A DNA stretch of 64,000 nt from Pseudomonas putida (lineage in GTDB: Bacteria; Pseudomonadota; Gammaproteobacteria; Pseudomonadales; Pseudomonadaceae), in assembly GCF_001941965.1 (NCBI RefSeq), contig NZ_MKZO01000036.1:186001-250000 (forward strand), read 5' to 3'. Position numbers and translations under genes: made by a program. Of this stretch, positions 6,850-18,558 are shown piece by piece. Each line of letters begins with the position of its first letter. Within the stretch, counting starts at the first letter, position 1. The notes beneath the pieces are model-generated. The model made no database searches and was not told the DNA's origin. It was given only the letters and a program-made list of their open reading frames with translations.

Positions 6850-8082
6850 TCACGCGCCTTCGCGGTCGCGCATGCCCAGCAGGTAGAGCACGCCATCGAG
6901 GCCGAGGGTGGAGATCGCCTGCTTGGCCGACTGGCGCACCAGCGGCTTGGCACGGAAAGCCACGCCGAGGCCGGCGATAGCCAGCATCGGCAGGTCGTTG
7001 GCGCCGTCACCGACCGCGATGGTCTGCTCCATCTGCAGGCCTTCCTTGCGCGCCAGCTCGGTGAGCAGGTCGGCCTTGCGCTGGGCGTCGACGATCGGCT
7101 CGATGGCCACGCCGGTCACCTTGCCGTCGACCACTTCCAGTTCGTTGGCGAACACGTAGTCGATGCCCAGCTTGGCTTGCAGTTGCTTGGCGAAATAGGT
7201 GAAGCCGCCGGAGAGGATGGCGGTCTTGTAGCCGAGGCGCTTGAGTTCGGCGAACAGGGTTTCCGCGCCCTCGGTCAGGCGCAGCGAGGCGCCGATATCG
7301 TCGAGCACGTTGACGTCCAGGCCCTTGAGCAGTGCCAGGCGCTCCTTGAAGCTGGCGCGGAAGTCCAACTCGCCGCGCATGGCGCGCTCGGTGATTTCCG
7401 AGACCTGCTCGCCGACGCCGGCGGCCTTGGCCAGTTCGTCGATCACTTCGGCCTCGATCAGCGTCGAGTCCATGTCGAACACCGCCAGGCGGCGGTTGCG
7501 GCGGAACAGCGAATCCTGCTGGAAGGCGATATCGACGCTCAGTTCCTGGCCGACACTGAGGAATTCGGCACGCAGGGCCTGGGGATCGGCCGGTTCGCCG
7601 CGCACGGAGAACTCGATGCAACCCTTGCCCTGCTCCACCGGGGTGTCCAGCGCCACGCGACCGGACAGGCGGTCGATATGGTCGATGTTCAGCCCGTACT
7701 TGGCGGTGATGGAGCTGACGCGCTGCAATTGCTCGGCGGTGACCTTGCGGGTCAGCAGGGTCACGATGTGGCGTGGCTTGCCCTGGTTGGACACCCAGTT
7801 GCGGTAGTCTTCTTCCGAGACCGGGGTGAAACGCACCTGCTGGTTCAGTTCGTAGCCGGTGAACAGCAGGTCCTTGAGTACCGAGGAGCCCTGCTCGGTG
7901 CCGGGAATCTCGACGAGGATGCCGAACGACAGGGTGTCGTGGATCACCGCCTGGCCAATATCGAGGATGTTCACACCGCCACGGGCCAGAACGCCGGTAA
8001 TGGCCGCGGTCAGACCCGGACGGTCCTCACCGGTGATGTTGATCAAGACGATTTCGCGCAAGACGGGCTCCAGGACGTGCAA
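6850..8082 (-). CDS. serB: Phosphoserine phosphatase SerB with two ACT domains
   Basis: A 410-residue enzyme for the last step of serine synthesis, removing phosphate from phosphoserine. Two ACT-like regulatory domains (about 10-80 and 104-180) precede a HAD-family phosphatase domain with motif I FDMDSTL (D203 and D205), the SGGFTYF loop, and the metal-binding motif GDGANDLPM. The ACT domains suggest control by serine binding. The start is ambiguous: the ATG at 8082 gives the length listed, but a TTG at 8061, preceded by CTGGAG, would begin LREIVLINI, closer to where the family usually starts. The gene is divergent from the AhpA-like gene across about 114 bp. Confidence 0.95.
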   Translation of the reverse strand: MHVLEPVLREIVLINITGEDRPGLTAAITGVLARGGVNILDIGQAVIHDTLSFGILVEIPGTEQGSSVLKDLLFTGYELNQQVRFTPVSEEDYRNWVSNQGKPRHIVTLLTRKVTAEQLQRVSSITAKYGLNIDHIDRLSGRVALDTPVEQGKGCIEFSVRGEPADPQALRAEFLSVGQELSVDIAFQQDSLFRRNRRLAVFDMDSTLIEAEVIDELAKAAGVGEQVSEITERAMRGELDFRASFKERLALLKGLDVNVLDDIGASLRLTEGAETLFAELKRLGYKTAILSGGFTYFAKQLQAKLGIDYVFANELEVVDGKVTGVAIEPIVDAQRKADLLTELARKEGLQMEQTIAVGDGANDLPMLAIAGLGVAFRAKPLVRQSAKQAISTLGLDGVLYLLGMRDREGA

Positions 8083-8196
8083 AAAATGCGCATTCTACCG
8101 CCTTTTGCGGACCATCGGGCGCAGTCGATGCTTTGCCGCCCGAAGGGCGCTCGCTATACTGCGCAGCAATTTCTCCGTCATAAAGAGCCGCGCTCA

Positions 8197-9705
8197 GTGA
8201 ACCGGCCCACGCCCGTCAAAACCGACAACTTCTTCCTGCTGATCTTCCGTGCCCTGCGTCAGCGTCGCGTGCCACTGGCACTGCGCATCGCCTGCCACAA
8301 CATTTTCCTGGTTGCCCTGGCGCTGGTGATCTACGCCTGCGTGATGGGTTTGCAGTTCAAGGAAGCCATGCACGAACAGGCCGACGCCCTCGGGCAGAGC
8401 CTGACCACCCAGACCGCGACCTCGGCCACCGAGCTGCTGGTGTCCAACGACATCCTCAGCCTCAACGTGCTGCTCGGCAACCTGGTGAAGAACCCGCTGG
8501 TGGCCCATGCCGCGATCTACAGCGTGGACAACCGGATTCTTGCCGAAGCCGGCCAGCGCCCGAAGAACAGCCTTCTTGGCGAGGCCGAGGGCCTGTACCA
8601 AACCAAGATCACTTTCCAGGACGTCACTGCCGGGCAACTGCGCATCAGCCTCGACATGAGCCAGTTCCAGCAGCCGATGACCATCAGCATGCAGAGCATG
8701 GGCATCCTGGCCGGGATCCTGCTGGCCTTGGCGCTGACCATGAGCCTGCGCCTCGGGCGCTACGTCTCCACACCGTTGCTGCAACTGCGGGTGTGGCTGC
8801 GTGACCTGGACGAATACACCCCGGCCACCGAGCGCCAGGACGAGATCGGCGACCTCGCGCGCCAGTTGCACGCACGCTTCGCCCCGCCGCCAAAGCCGGT
8901 CGAGCCCGAGCCGGAAATCGAGGACGAGTTCGAGGAAGACGCCGAGCCGTTCGAAGTGCGTGATCTGCGCGATCCGGAGTTCGACGAAGCGCCCGCGGTG
9001 GTGCGTCCGGTCAAGCGCGTGGTGGAAGCTGAAGAAGACGAAGATGACGACGCCTTCGCCGACCTGCGTGACGACGCCGTGCCGGCTGCCGCGCCGGTCG
9101 CCGCCAAGCCGGTCGCTCCACGTGAACCGACGAAAAGCGCCGTGCTGGCCGTGCAACTGGGTTCTCAGGAGCAACTGCGCCGCCTGCCCCGCGCCCGCCT
9201 GACCGAGCTTCTGGAGCGCTACCGCGACTGCCTGGACCAGGCGGCGTCGCTGTATGAAGGTGAAGTGCAGACGCTCAACGATGGCAGCACCCTGTTGCTG
9301 TTCCACAGCCAGGACAGTGGCGAGGATTACCTGACCAATGCCATCTGCTGTGGCGAACTGTTGCGGGCCCTGGGTCATGCCTTGCAGGTAGAAGTGGCCG
9401 ACAGCGGCATTACCTTGCAACTGCAGTTGGGCCTGGCGCTGGGTGAAAACCTGAATGGCCTGAGCCAGATCGACCTGCTGCTGACCGAAAAGGCCCAGGA
9501 TGCCCTGGCCCTGTCGCAGCACAGCCGTAATCTGCTGCTGGTGGAACGCAAGATCAGTGATGACGCGCTGATTCGCCAGCGTGCGCGGATCCGCCCGATT
9601 GCCAGCCCTGAGGGCGCCTGTTGTGTGGAGCGCTTGATGGAGCCTTATCCGTCGATGCTGGAACGGCAGCTGGCGCGGATGCATGAGCGGCAGGTGAAGA
9701 ACTGA
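8197..9705 (+). CDS. AhpA/SMP-like inner-membrane protein with acidic linker
   Basis: A 502-residue protein divergent from serB, the place where gamma-proteobacteria carry the AhpA/YtjB (SMP) membrane protein. One membrane helix at about 31-50, a periplasmic segment with LSLNVLLGNLVKNPLVAHAAIYSV, and a second helix at about 167-185 give the AhpA-type fold. A HAMP-like segment follows, then an acidic Pro-rich linker (231-310, many Glu/Asp), then a C-terminal globular domain (311-502) that looks like a diverged nucleotide-cyclase or GGDEF-like fold without recognisable catalytic residues. The start is GTG at 8197, beginning MNRPTPVKTD; an AAAGAG stretch about nine bases upstream is the only ribosome site seen. 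A sensory role is inferred from architecture only. Confidence 0.75.
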   Translation: MNRPTPVKTDNFFLLIFRALRQRRVPLALRIACHNIFLVALALVIYACVMGLQFKEAMHEQADALGQSLTTQTATSATELLVSNDILSLNVLLGNLVKNPLVAHAAIYSVDNRILAEAGQRPKNSLLGEAEGLYQTKITFQDVTAGQLRISLDMSQFQQPMTISMQSMGILAGILLALALTMSLRLGRYVSTPLLQLRVWLRDLDEYTPATERQDEIGDLARQLHARFAPPPKPVEPEPEIEDEFEEDAEPFEVRDLRDPEFDEAPAVVRPVKRVVEAEEDEDDDAFADLRDDAVPAAAPVAAKPVAPREPTKSAVLAVQLGSQEQLRRLPRARLTELLERYRDCLDQAASLYEGEVQTLNDGSTLLLFHSQDSGEDYLTNAICCGELLRALGHALQVEVADSGITLQLQLGLALGENLNGLSQIDLLLTEKAQDALALSQHSRNLLLVERKISDDALIRQRARIRPIASPEGACCVERLMEPYPSMLERQLARMHERQVKN

Positions 9706-9723
9706 TATTTGCGGTGCTGCTGA

Positions 9724-9826
9724 TGGCCTCATCGCTGGCAAGCCAGCTCCCACAGTGTCTGCGTCGAGCACAAATCTTGTGGCAGACCACAGAACCTGTG
9801 GGAGCTGGCTTGCCAGCGATGAGGCC
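9724..9826. repeat. REP doublet 2
   Basis: GGCCTCATCGCTGGCAAGCC followed by AGCTCCCACA, then about 45 bp later the reverse complement ending in AGCGATGAGGCC. It lies between the AhpA-like gene and the convergent lipoprotein gene. Confidence 0.93.
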
Positions 9827-9853
9827 AGAACAGACTATGCAGTTTCCAGCCCC

Positions 9854-9894
9854 CAATAAAAAAGCCCGCATCACTGCGGGCTTTTTTTATTGGG
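9854..9894. terminator. Bidirectional Rho-independent terminator
   Basis: Near-perfect symmetric hairpin: AATAAAAAAGCCCGCA, a TCAC loop, then TGCGGGCTTTTTTTATT. Strong T-runs on both strands serve the AhpA-like gene and the convergent lipoprotein gene. Confidence 0.92.
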
Positions 9895-9900
9895 TTCAGA

Positions 9901-10617
9901 TCAGAACCGGAACACTTCCATATCGGTACGAATCGGCGAAGCCATCGGGATCTTCGGCTTCTCCGGCTCCTTGCGCACCTGCACCGGTGCCGCCGGTTTT
10001 TTCGCCGGGGCCTCTTCCGCCAGCGCTGGCTGGTTGGCCAGCGGCTTGAGCGCAGTGCTCAGCTGTTCCGCCAGCTTCTGCAGCAACTGGCCCTGGGCCT
10101 GAACCTGTGCCGCCGAACTACCCGCATGGGGCTGCTCAAGGTGGACGATACGGTTATCCCGCACCTGGCCACGACGGTCCAGCAAGCGCCATTGCGCATC
10201 GAGGATCGCCGGCTGGTTAGCCCCGGAATCCAGGCGGGTGATCGACAGCAACACCTGCACATCCGGATTGAAGCCGGCATTGGCCGGCGCCAAAACCACA
10301 CGCTGGCTATCCAGGCGCCAGGCCAGCTGACGCACCAGCAACTGATCGATATCCGCCGACAGACTGCCCGCCCAGCGACCGTCCGTCGCCGCAGTCAGGC
10401 TGCCGTCGGTCTGACGCTGCAGCAAAGTCTCGCGTTGCAGGTAGTCGGCAACCGATACCGGCCCCAACACCACCGACATGCCGGCCGCCTGCTTTGGCTG
10501 GCCCGGCTCGCCACTGTCGAGCTGATACAGCGCGACCGGCTGGTGCATGCTGCACCCTGCCAGGCCGAGAACGCCGGTCAGCAGAAGAACAAATGGAAGG
10601 CGCAGAAAAGTCATCAT
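9901..10617 (-). CDS. PqiC-like (ABC-transport auxiliary) lipoprotein
   Basis: A protein of about 238 residues beginning MMTFLRLPFVLLLTGVLGLA followed by the lipobox Cys in LAGCS, so it should be exported and lipidated. The body contains MSVVLGPVSVADYLQRETLL and RWAGSLSADIDQLLVRQLA, the usual layout of PqiC/YmbA-type lipoproteins that work with MCE/Pqi lipid-transport systems. The C-terminal 50 residues are Pro/Lys/Ala-rich. No partner pqiA/pqiB-like gene lies beside it. The start was chosen to place the signal peptide at the N-terminus; ATG codons at 10617 and 10614 are both possible and an upstream extension to 10683 is not supported. Confidence 0.7.
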   Translation of the reverse strand: MMTFLRLPFVLLLTGVLGLAGCSMHQPVALYQLDSGEPGQPKQAAGMSVVLGPVSVADYLQRETLLQRQTDGSLTAATDGRWAGSLSADIDQLLVRQLAWRLDSQRVVLAPANAGFNPDVQVLLSITRLDSGANQPAILDAQWRLLDRRGQVRDNRIVHLEQPHAGSSAAQVQAQGQLLQKLAEQLSTALKPLANQPALAEEAPAKKPAAPVQVRKEPEKPKIPMASPIRTDMEVFRF

Positions 10618-10738
10618 CCCATCCAGGCGGCCACCACACGGCACCGCAGTGATACTCATGAATTCAGTCGGGCACCCGGCCACGCCGGCGCCACAGGGGG
10701 GCTATCATCCGCGAAAATACGGCCTGACTCCAGTATTT

Positions 10739-10776
10739 ACGCCCGGAACGTGTAGGAAATTACCGTTTCCGGGCGT
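10739..10776 (-). terminator. Probable parC terminator hairpin
   Basis: ACGCCCGGAACG pairs with CGTTTCCGGGCGT across a 13-nt loop, starting 9 bp past the parC stop. The T-run after it is weak, so efficiency is uncertain. Confidence 0.5.
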
Positions 10777-10785
10777 GTATTTGCC

Positions 10786-13569
<2,784 letters not shown>

Positions 13570-13573
<4 letters not shown>

Positions 13574-14556
13574 TTCTTCGCGCTCCAGCCGCCTTTCGGC
13601 GCAGCGAAGCGCCAGACAATCGGGCGATCCTCGCCATCGGCGCGGGTGCCGTTGTTGTTGTCGATGCCGATCCAGGCGCCTTCGGCGTCGATCACCAGGG
13701 CTTCGGCCAGGCCGTAGGGCTGGCTGTATTGGCGCTGTTCGGTCAGCGCTTCGCCGGCAAAGGACCAGCAACGCTCCACCTGCGCACTCTGGGCGTCACG
13801 CCGGCAAATGCGGTAGGCATTGCGCTCGAGGGTGAACAGCTTGCCCTCGAACAGCGCCAGGTCGGAGAAGTCCCGGGACACCTCGCGGGCCTTGGGGAAC
13901 TGGTCCGGCTGCATTTCCGTGCCGGCTTCGCTGAGCAGGACGCAGGCGTCGCCGCAGGTCCAGGTGCTTTGCTTGCGGTTGACCAGCAGCAGCCCGCGAC
14001 GCTCGCGCTCGGCCGCCAGCCACAGGCGGTCGCCCGCCGGACTGACGGCCAGGCCTTCGAACAAGGCATTGAAATGCAGGAGCATGCCGCTGGCCCGGGC
14101 CTGGCGAATCATCGCCGGATCGATCTTCAGCCAGTTCGGCTCGCCTTCCACGGGTACTTCCAGTACGGCGGCATGGGCTTCGCTGACGATGTACTTGTTG
14201 CCGGCCGCGTCACAGCTGATGCCTTCGAAATCCAGATCGCCGCCGCGCACCAGCGAAGCCGCCCACTGCCGCGAGCGCAGGCCCAGCGGGAAGCCGGGGT
14301 CCGGCACCGCCGGCGCCGCCAGCGGCTGGCCGAGCGCCTGCCACACGTGGCTGGCGGTATCGAGCTTGTAGATCAGATCGTCGTCGCGGTCGGAAACAGT
14401 CCACAGGGCGCCATTGCACTGCGCCAGACCCGACAGGTTGCCGCCGCGCATGCCTTCGACCGGGTGCTCCGAAAGCATGGTCAGTTCCGGCCACGGATCG
14501 GCCATGGCCGGCACCGCGACCAGGGTCAGCAGTGCCGCCAGCAAACCACGGATCAA
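13570..14556 (-). CDS. Esterase-like phytase-family periplasmic protein
   Basis: A 328-residue protein with a signal peptide (LLAALLTLVAVPAMA, then DPWPEL) and a beta-propeller-like body typical of the esterase-like activity of phytase family. Recognisable blocks are DLDFEGISCDAAGNKYIVSE, FEGLAVSPAGDRLWLAAE and AEALVIDAEGAWIGIDNNNG, which repeat the propeller-blade pattern. No substrate is known. The start codon is TTG, overlapping the parE stop as TTGA, and the stop overlaps the next ATG as ATGA, so translation is probably coupled on both sides. No better ATG lies near the signal peptide. Confidence 0.8.
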
Positions 14557-16457
14557 GCCATGACCTCGGCCAGGTTGCCGTTGCTTTCCAGCCAGGACTT
14601 GCGGTCGCCCGCGCGTTTCTTGGCCAGGAGCATGTCCATCATCTCGCGGGTTTTCTCGAAGTCATCAAGGGTCAGCTGGACCAGGCGCCGGGTATTCGGG
14701 TCCATGGTGGTTTCGCGCAGTTGCGGCGGGTTCATCTCGCCGAGCCCCTTGAATCGGGTGACCTGCGGCTTGCCGCGCTTCTTCTCGGCCACCAGGCGGT
14801 CGAGGATGCCGTCACGCTCGGCTTCGTCGAGGGCGTAGTAGATTTCCTTGCCCAGGTCGATACGGTACAGCGGCGGCATCGCCACGTAGACGTGACCGGC
14901 CTCGACCAGCGGACGGAAATGCTGGACGAACAGGGCGCACAGCAGGGTCGCGATGTGCAGGCCGTCGGAGTCGGCGTCGGCGAGGATGCAGATCTTGCCG
15001 TAGCGCAACTGGGTCAGGTCGGCAGCGCCCGGATCGACGCCGATGGCCACGGCGATGTTGTGCACTTCCTGGCTGGCGAGGACTTCGCCGCCGTCCACTT
15101 CCCAGGTGTTGAGGATCTTGCCGCGCAGCGGCAGGATCGCCTGGAATTCCTTGTCCCGCGCCTGCTTGGCGGAACCGCCTGCGGAATCACCCTCGACCAG
15201 GAACAGTTCGGCGCGCATCGGATCCTGGCCCGCGCAGTCGGCCAGCTTGCCGGGCAGCGCCGGGCCCTGGGTGACGCGCTTGCGCTCGACCTTCTTGCTC
15301 GCCTTGAGGCGGCGACCGGCGTTGCTGATGGCCAGCTCGGCCAGTTGCATGCCCAGTTCAGGGTGCGCGTTGAGCCACAGGCTGAAGGCGTCCTTCACCA
15401 CGCCGGAGACGAAGGCCGCGGCCTCGCGGGACGACAGGCGTTCCTTGGTCTGCCCGGAGAACTGCGGCTCCTGCATCTTCATCGAGAGGACGAAGGTGAT
15501 GCGCTCCCAGACGTCTTCCGGCGCCAGCTTGACGCCACGGGGCAGCAGGTTGCGGAATTCGCAGAACTCGCGCATCGCATCCAGCAGGCCCTGGCGCAGG
15601 CCGTTGACGTGGGTACCGCCCTGGGCGGTGGGAATCAGGTTGACGTAGCTTTCCTGGACACTGTCGCCACCTTCCGGCAGCCATAGCAGGGCCCAGTCCA
15701 CGGCTTCCTTGTTGCCGGCCAGGCTGCCGCAGAATGGCTCGTCCGGCAGGCGCAGGTACTCGCTGACCGAGTCGACCAGGTAGGAACGCAGGCCGTCCTC
15801 GTAATGCCACTCGACCTTCTCGCCGGTGCTCTTGTCCTCGAAGGTCACCGACAGGCCCGGGCACAGCACGGCCTTGGCCTTGAGCACGTGCTTGAGGCGG
15901 CTGACGGAGAATTTCGGCGAGTCGAAGTACTTCGGATCCGGGGCGAAATACACGCTGGTACCGGTATTGCGCTTGCCGACGCTGCCGATGACTTCCAGCT
16001 CGCTGGCCTTGAAGCCGTCGGCGAAGGTCATCTGGTACTCGTTGCCATCGCGCTTGACCCGCACCCGCACCTGGGTCGACAGGGCGTTGACCACCGAGAT
16101 GCCGACGCCGTGCAGACCACCGGAGAACTGGTAGTTCTTGTTGGAGAACTTGCCGCCGGCGTGCAGCTTGGTGAGGATCAGCTCGACCCCCGACACACCC
16201 TCTTCCGGGTGGATGTCCACCGGCATGCCGCGACCGTCGTCGCTGACCTCCAGGGAGTGGTCGGCGTGGAGGATCACCTGCACCGAACGGGCGTGGCCGG
16301 CCAGGGCTTCGTCGACACTGTTGTCGATGACTTCCTGGGCCAGGTGGTTGGGGCGGCTGGTGTCGGTGTACATGCCCGGACGCTTGCGTACCGGGTCAAG
16401 GCCCGAGAGGACTTCGATGGCGTCTGCGTTATAGGCGCTAGCGCTGGGATTGGCCAT
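14553..16457 (-). CDS. parE: DNA topoisomerase IV subunit B
   Basis: A 634-residue ATPase subunit of topoisomerase IV. The GHKL ATP-binding region near the N-terminus includes DEALAGHARSVQVILHADHS, the GRGMPVD loop and the FSGGLHGVGISVVNALS lid. The TOPRIM domain carries EGDSAGGSAKQARDKEFQA and LADADSDGLHIATLL, which bind the catalytic metal. The C-terminus has the KGLGEMNPPQLRETTMDP block shared with GyrB. Length is typical. The upstream gene yqiA ends 36 bp away, matching the conserved yqiA-parE order of E. coli. Confidence 0.98.
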   Translation of the reverse strand: MANPSASAYNADAIEVLSGLDPVRKRPGMYTDTSRPNHLAQEVIDNSVDEALAGHARSVQVILHADHSLEVSDDGRGMPVDIHPEEGVSGVELILTKLHAGGKFSNKNYQFSGGLHGVGISVVNALSTQVRVRVKRDGNEYQMTFADGFKASELEVIGSVGKRNTGTSVYFAPDPKYFDSPKFSVSRLKHVLKAKAVLCPGLSVTFEDKSTGEKVEWHYEDGLRSYLVDSVSEYLRLPDEPFCGSLAGNKEAVDWALLWLPEGGDSVQESYVNLIPTAQGGTHVNGLRQGLLDAMREFCEFRNLLPRGVKLAPEDVWERITFVLSMKMQEPQFSGQTKERLSSREAAAFVSGVVKDAFSLWLNAHPELGMQLAELAISNAGRRLKASKKVERKRVTQGPALPGKLADCAGQDPMRAELFLVEGDSAGGSAKQARDKEFQAILPLRGKILNTWEVDGGEVLASQEVHNIAVAIGVDPGAADLTQLRYGKICILADADSDGLHIATLLCALFVQHFRPLVEAGHVYVAMPPLYRIDLGKEIYYALDEAERDGILDRLVAEKKRGKPQVTRFKGLGEMNPPQLRETTMDPNTRRLVQLTLDDFEKTREMMDMLLAKKRAGDRKSWLESNGNLAEVMA

Positions 16458-16493
16458 GGGTTCTCGTCGTCATTCGTGGGTGAAAATAGGCAA

Positions 16494-17102
16494 TCAAAAT
16501 ACAGAAAAATCCAGGTCCTGATACGTCTTCGCATCAATACCCGCGTAACTCAGCAAGGCTGGCAGGTGCAGGGCAAAGCGCTGGAAGCTGTGGTCGCCAC
16601 CGGCTTCGATGCGCAGGGCACAGGCCCGGTAGAAGCGCTCGGCGCGGCGGTAATCCAGGGTTTCGTCGCCGGTCTGCAACCACACCTGGTAACGCTCGGC
16701 GTCCACGGGCGGCGGGACTTCCAGCCCGGCCAGGGCCTCGACATGATCGGGGGTCAGTTCCCAGGTTTCGCCGGTGTAGTGGTTGGTCTGGGTGCCCAGG
16801 TAGCCGTCGAACAACTGGTGCGGATTGACCGCCGGGTTGATCAGCAACGCTTTCAGCCCGTGGCGCTCGGCCAGATGAGTCGCATAGTAGCCGCCAAGGG
16901 AACTACCGACCAGCAATGGCCGGCCCAGTTCGGCGATACCCGCCTCCAGTTGTGCGATGGCCTGGCGCGGATGGTGATGCAGGGCCGGCACGCGCAGTTG
17001 CCCGGCCAGGCCGATGCGCTCCATCACTGCCAGCAACTGGCTGGCCTTCATCGAGCTCGGCGCGCTGTTCAAACCATGGATGTAAAGGATCGAGCCCGAC
17101 AT
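16494..17102 (-). CDS. yqiA: YqiA-family alpha/beta-hydrolase esterase
   Basis: A 202-residue cytoplasmic alpha/beta hydrolase. The opening strand ILYIHGLNSAPSSMKA is the oxyanion-side HGxxS motif, and the nucleophile elbow is GSSLGGYYATHLA. A late His in GGDHSFQRF completes a likely catalytic triad. E. coli YqiA has esterase activity on short acyl substrates; its cellular target is unknown. I started at the ATG at 17102, where the conserved first strand begins. It lies between cpdA and parE, as in E. coli. Confidence 0.88.
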   Translation of the reverse strand: MSGSILYIHGLNSAPSSMKASQLLAVMERIGLAGQLRVPALHHHPRQAIAQLEAGIAELGRPLLVGSSLGGYYATHLAERHGLKALLINPAVNPHQLFDGYLGTQTNHYTGETWELTPDHVEALAGLEVPPPVDAERYQVWLQTGDETLDYRRAERFYRACALRIEAGGDHSFQRFALHLPALLSYAGIDAKTYQDLDFSVF

Positions 17103-17207
17103 TCCGCCCCCCGGAGTTCCTGGAGCGCCCGCCAGTGGCGGGCACAAAGACGCGCAGTTTAGCCTGATAAGCGGGAAATGATTCAGCTTTAGAGATTGCG
17201 CGATGCT

Positions 17208-18020
17208 TCAGTAGCCATTGCCGTAGTCAACGCTGAAGGCAAAATCGCTCAGGCGCGAGACACCGGTCTCCAGCCGTCCATCATCATGCAGCGCCAGCCA
17301 GCGGTAACCGGGCGGGCGCTGCTCGTCAACCTTGAAGTCCGTGCTGCGCGGTTCGAACTGGATGCAGGTGGACGGCGACGCCAGCAGGCGCCGACCATCC
17401 AGGTGCTGGTCCCATTCCTGATGGATATGTCCCCAGAGCAAGGCCCGCGCCTGTGGATAAGGCTTGATCGTCTCGAACAGCGCTTCAGGATTGCGCAGGC
17501 CGATGGGCGCCATCCACGCACAGTCGATGGAAATCGGCTGATGGTGGAAGCACACCAGGCAATGACGGCCGCCGGCGCTGCTCAGGGCCTGGTCGAGCAC
17601 GTGCAGCTGGTTTGCTTCGAGGCGCCCCGGCACGCTGCCGGGAATCGACGAGTCGAGCATGATCACCCGCCAGTTGCCGATATCGGTGACCTGCTGCAGC
17701 AGGTCGGTGCCTGCCGCGACGCGTTCCATCGGCAGCGGCTCGTCGTGGTTGCCGGCCAGCCAGCGGGTTGGCGCGCCGAGCACGGCGGTCATATCACGGA
17801 AATGTCGGTAGGACGCTTCGGTACCGTCCTGGGACAGATCGCCGGTGGCCAGGATCAGGTCGATATGCGGTTGCTCGGCCAGCACCAGGTCGATGACCCG
17901 CTGCAGGCTGTCACGGGTATTCATGCCCAGCAGCGAACCCTCGCCATCGGCGAACAGATGACTGTCAGAAAGCTGCACCAGACGAACCGGGGCACTGGAT
18001 GCGGGGTTGGCGTGCGGCAA
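17208..18020 (-). CDS. cpdA: 3',5'-cyclic AMP phosphodiesterase
   Basis: A 270-residue class III phosphodiesterase that degrades cAMP and so sets the activity of CRP-family regulators (Vfr in Pseudomonas). The metallophosphatase motifs appear in order: LSDSHLF, GDLSQDGT, GNHDEPL, FHHQPI and GHIHQEWD. Length fits CpdA. It lies between the DUF1249 gene (85-bp gap) and yqiA (105-bp gap), the gene order seen in E. coli and other Pseudomonas. The gaps are the largest within this run, so an internal promoter is possible; I see no convincing one. Confidence 0.95.
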   Translation of the reverse strand: MPHANPASSAPVRLVQLSDSHLFADGEGSLLGMNTRDSLQRVIDLVLAEQPHIDLILATGDLSQDGTEASYRHFRDMTAVLGAPTRWLAGNHDEPLPMERVAAGTDLLQQVTDIGNWRVIMLDSSIPGSVPGRLEANQLHVLDQALSSAGGRHCLVCFHHQPISIDCAWMAPIGLRNPEALFETIKPYPQARALLWGHIHQEWDQHLDGRRLLASPSTCIQFEPRSTDFKVDEQRPPGYRWLALHDDGRLETGVSRLSDFAFSVDYGNGY

Positions 18021-18105
18021 GGGGCCGTCTCCTTGAGGAAATCCTGCACGATTATGGTGGGGAAGAATCGGCGGATCAAACCGGCACCACGACCGCCGTC
18101 ACATT

Positions 18106-18558
18106 TCAGCGAACCGCTTCGAGTTCGTGACCGCAGGCCAGGCAATGGCTCAGCCATTCGCCCAGGAACAGATTGAGCTGGGCTTTCTCGTCCGGCTGGT
18201 GCATCGCGGCGTTGGGATAGGGGTAGATGCTACGGAAACGCCGGGCATGTTCGGCGCTGACCACTTCGGCCATGCGCGCATCGTGATAGACCTGCACTTC
18301 CAGTTGCGGCACCGGCAGCCAGGGCAGGCTGTGCTCCTGGCGCACCCGCAAGGTGGTGGTGTAGGGGCAGGCCAGCACCACTTCCAGGGTCAGTACGCCG
18401 AGCATCTGGTCGCCCTGGGTCATGCCGATGCGCCGCGAATCGAGGGAGGTGCGCATATCCGGGAGCAAGCGCATCAGGCGTGCATAGTTCGCCTCGCAGG
18501 CAGCCTGCAAGCCAACCAGATCGACCCGATAGCGTTCGCGCACAAGATTCACGACCAC
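18106..18558 (-). CDS. DUF1249 (YqiB) protein
   Basis: A 150-residue protein of the DUF1249/YqiB family. It has the usual N-terminal segment YRVDLVGLQAACEANYARLM and the conserved middle PYTTTLRVRQ and VQVYHDARMAEVV. No catalytic motif or membrane segment is seen and the function of the family is not established. Its start overlaps the end of nudF by about 10 bp, and cpdA follows, reproducing the conserved nudF-yqiB-cpdA order. Confidence 0.88.
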   Translation of the reverse strand: MVVNLVRERYRVDLVGLQAACEANYARLMRLLPDMRTSLDSRRIGMTQGDQMLGVLTLEVVLACPYTTTLRVRQEHSLPWLPVPQLEVQVYHDARMAEVVSAEHARRFRSIYPYPNAAMHQPDEKAQLNLFLGEWLSHCLACGHELEAVR

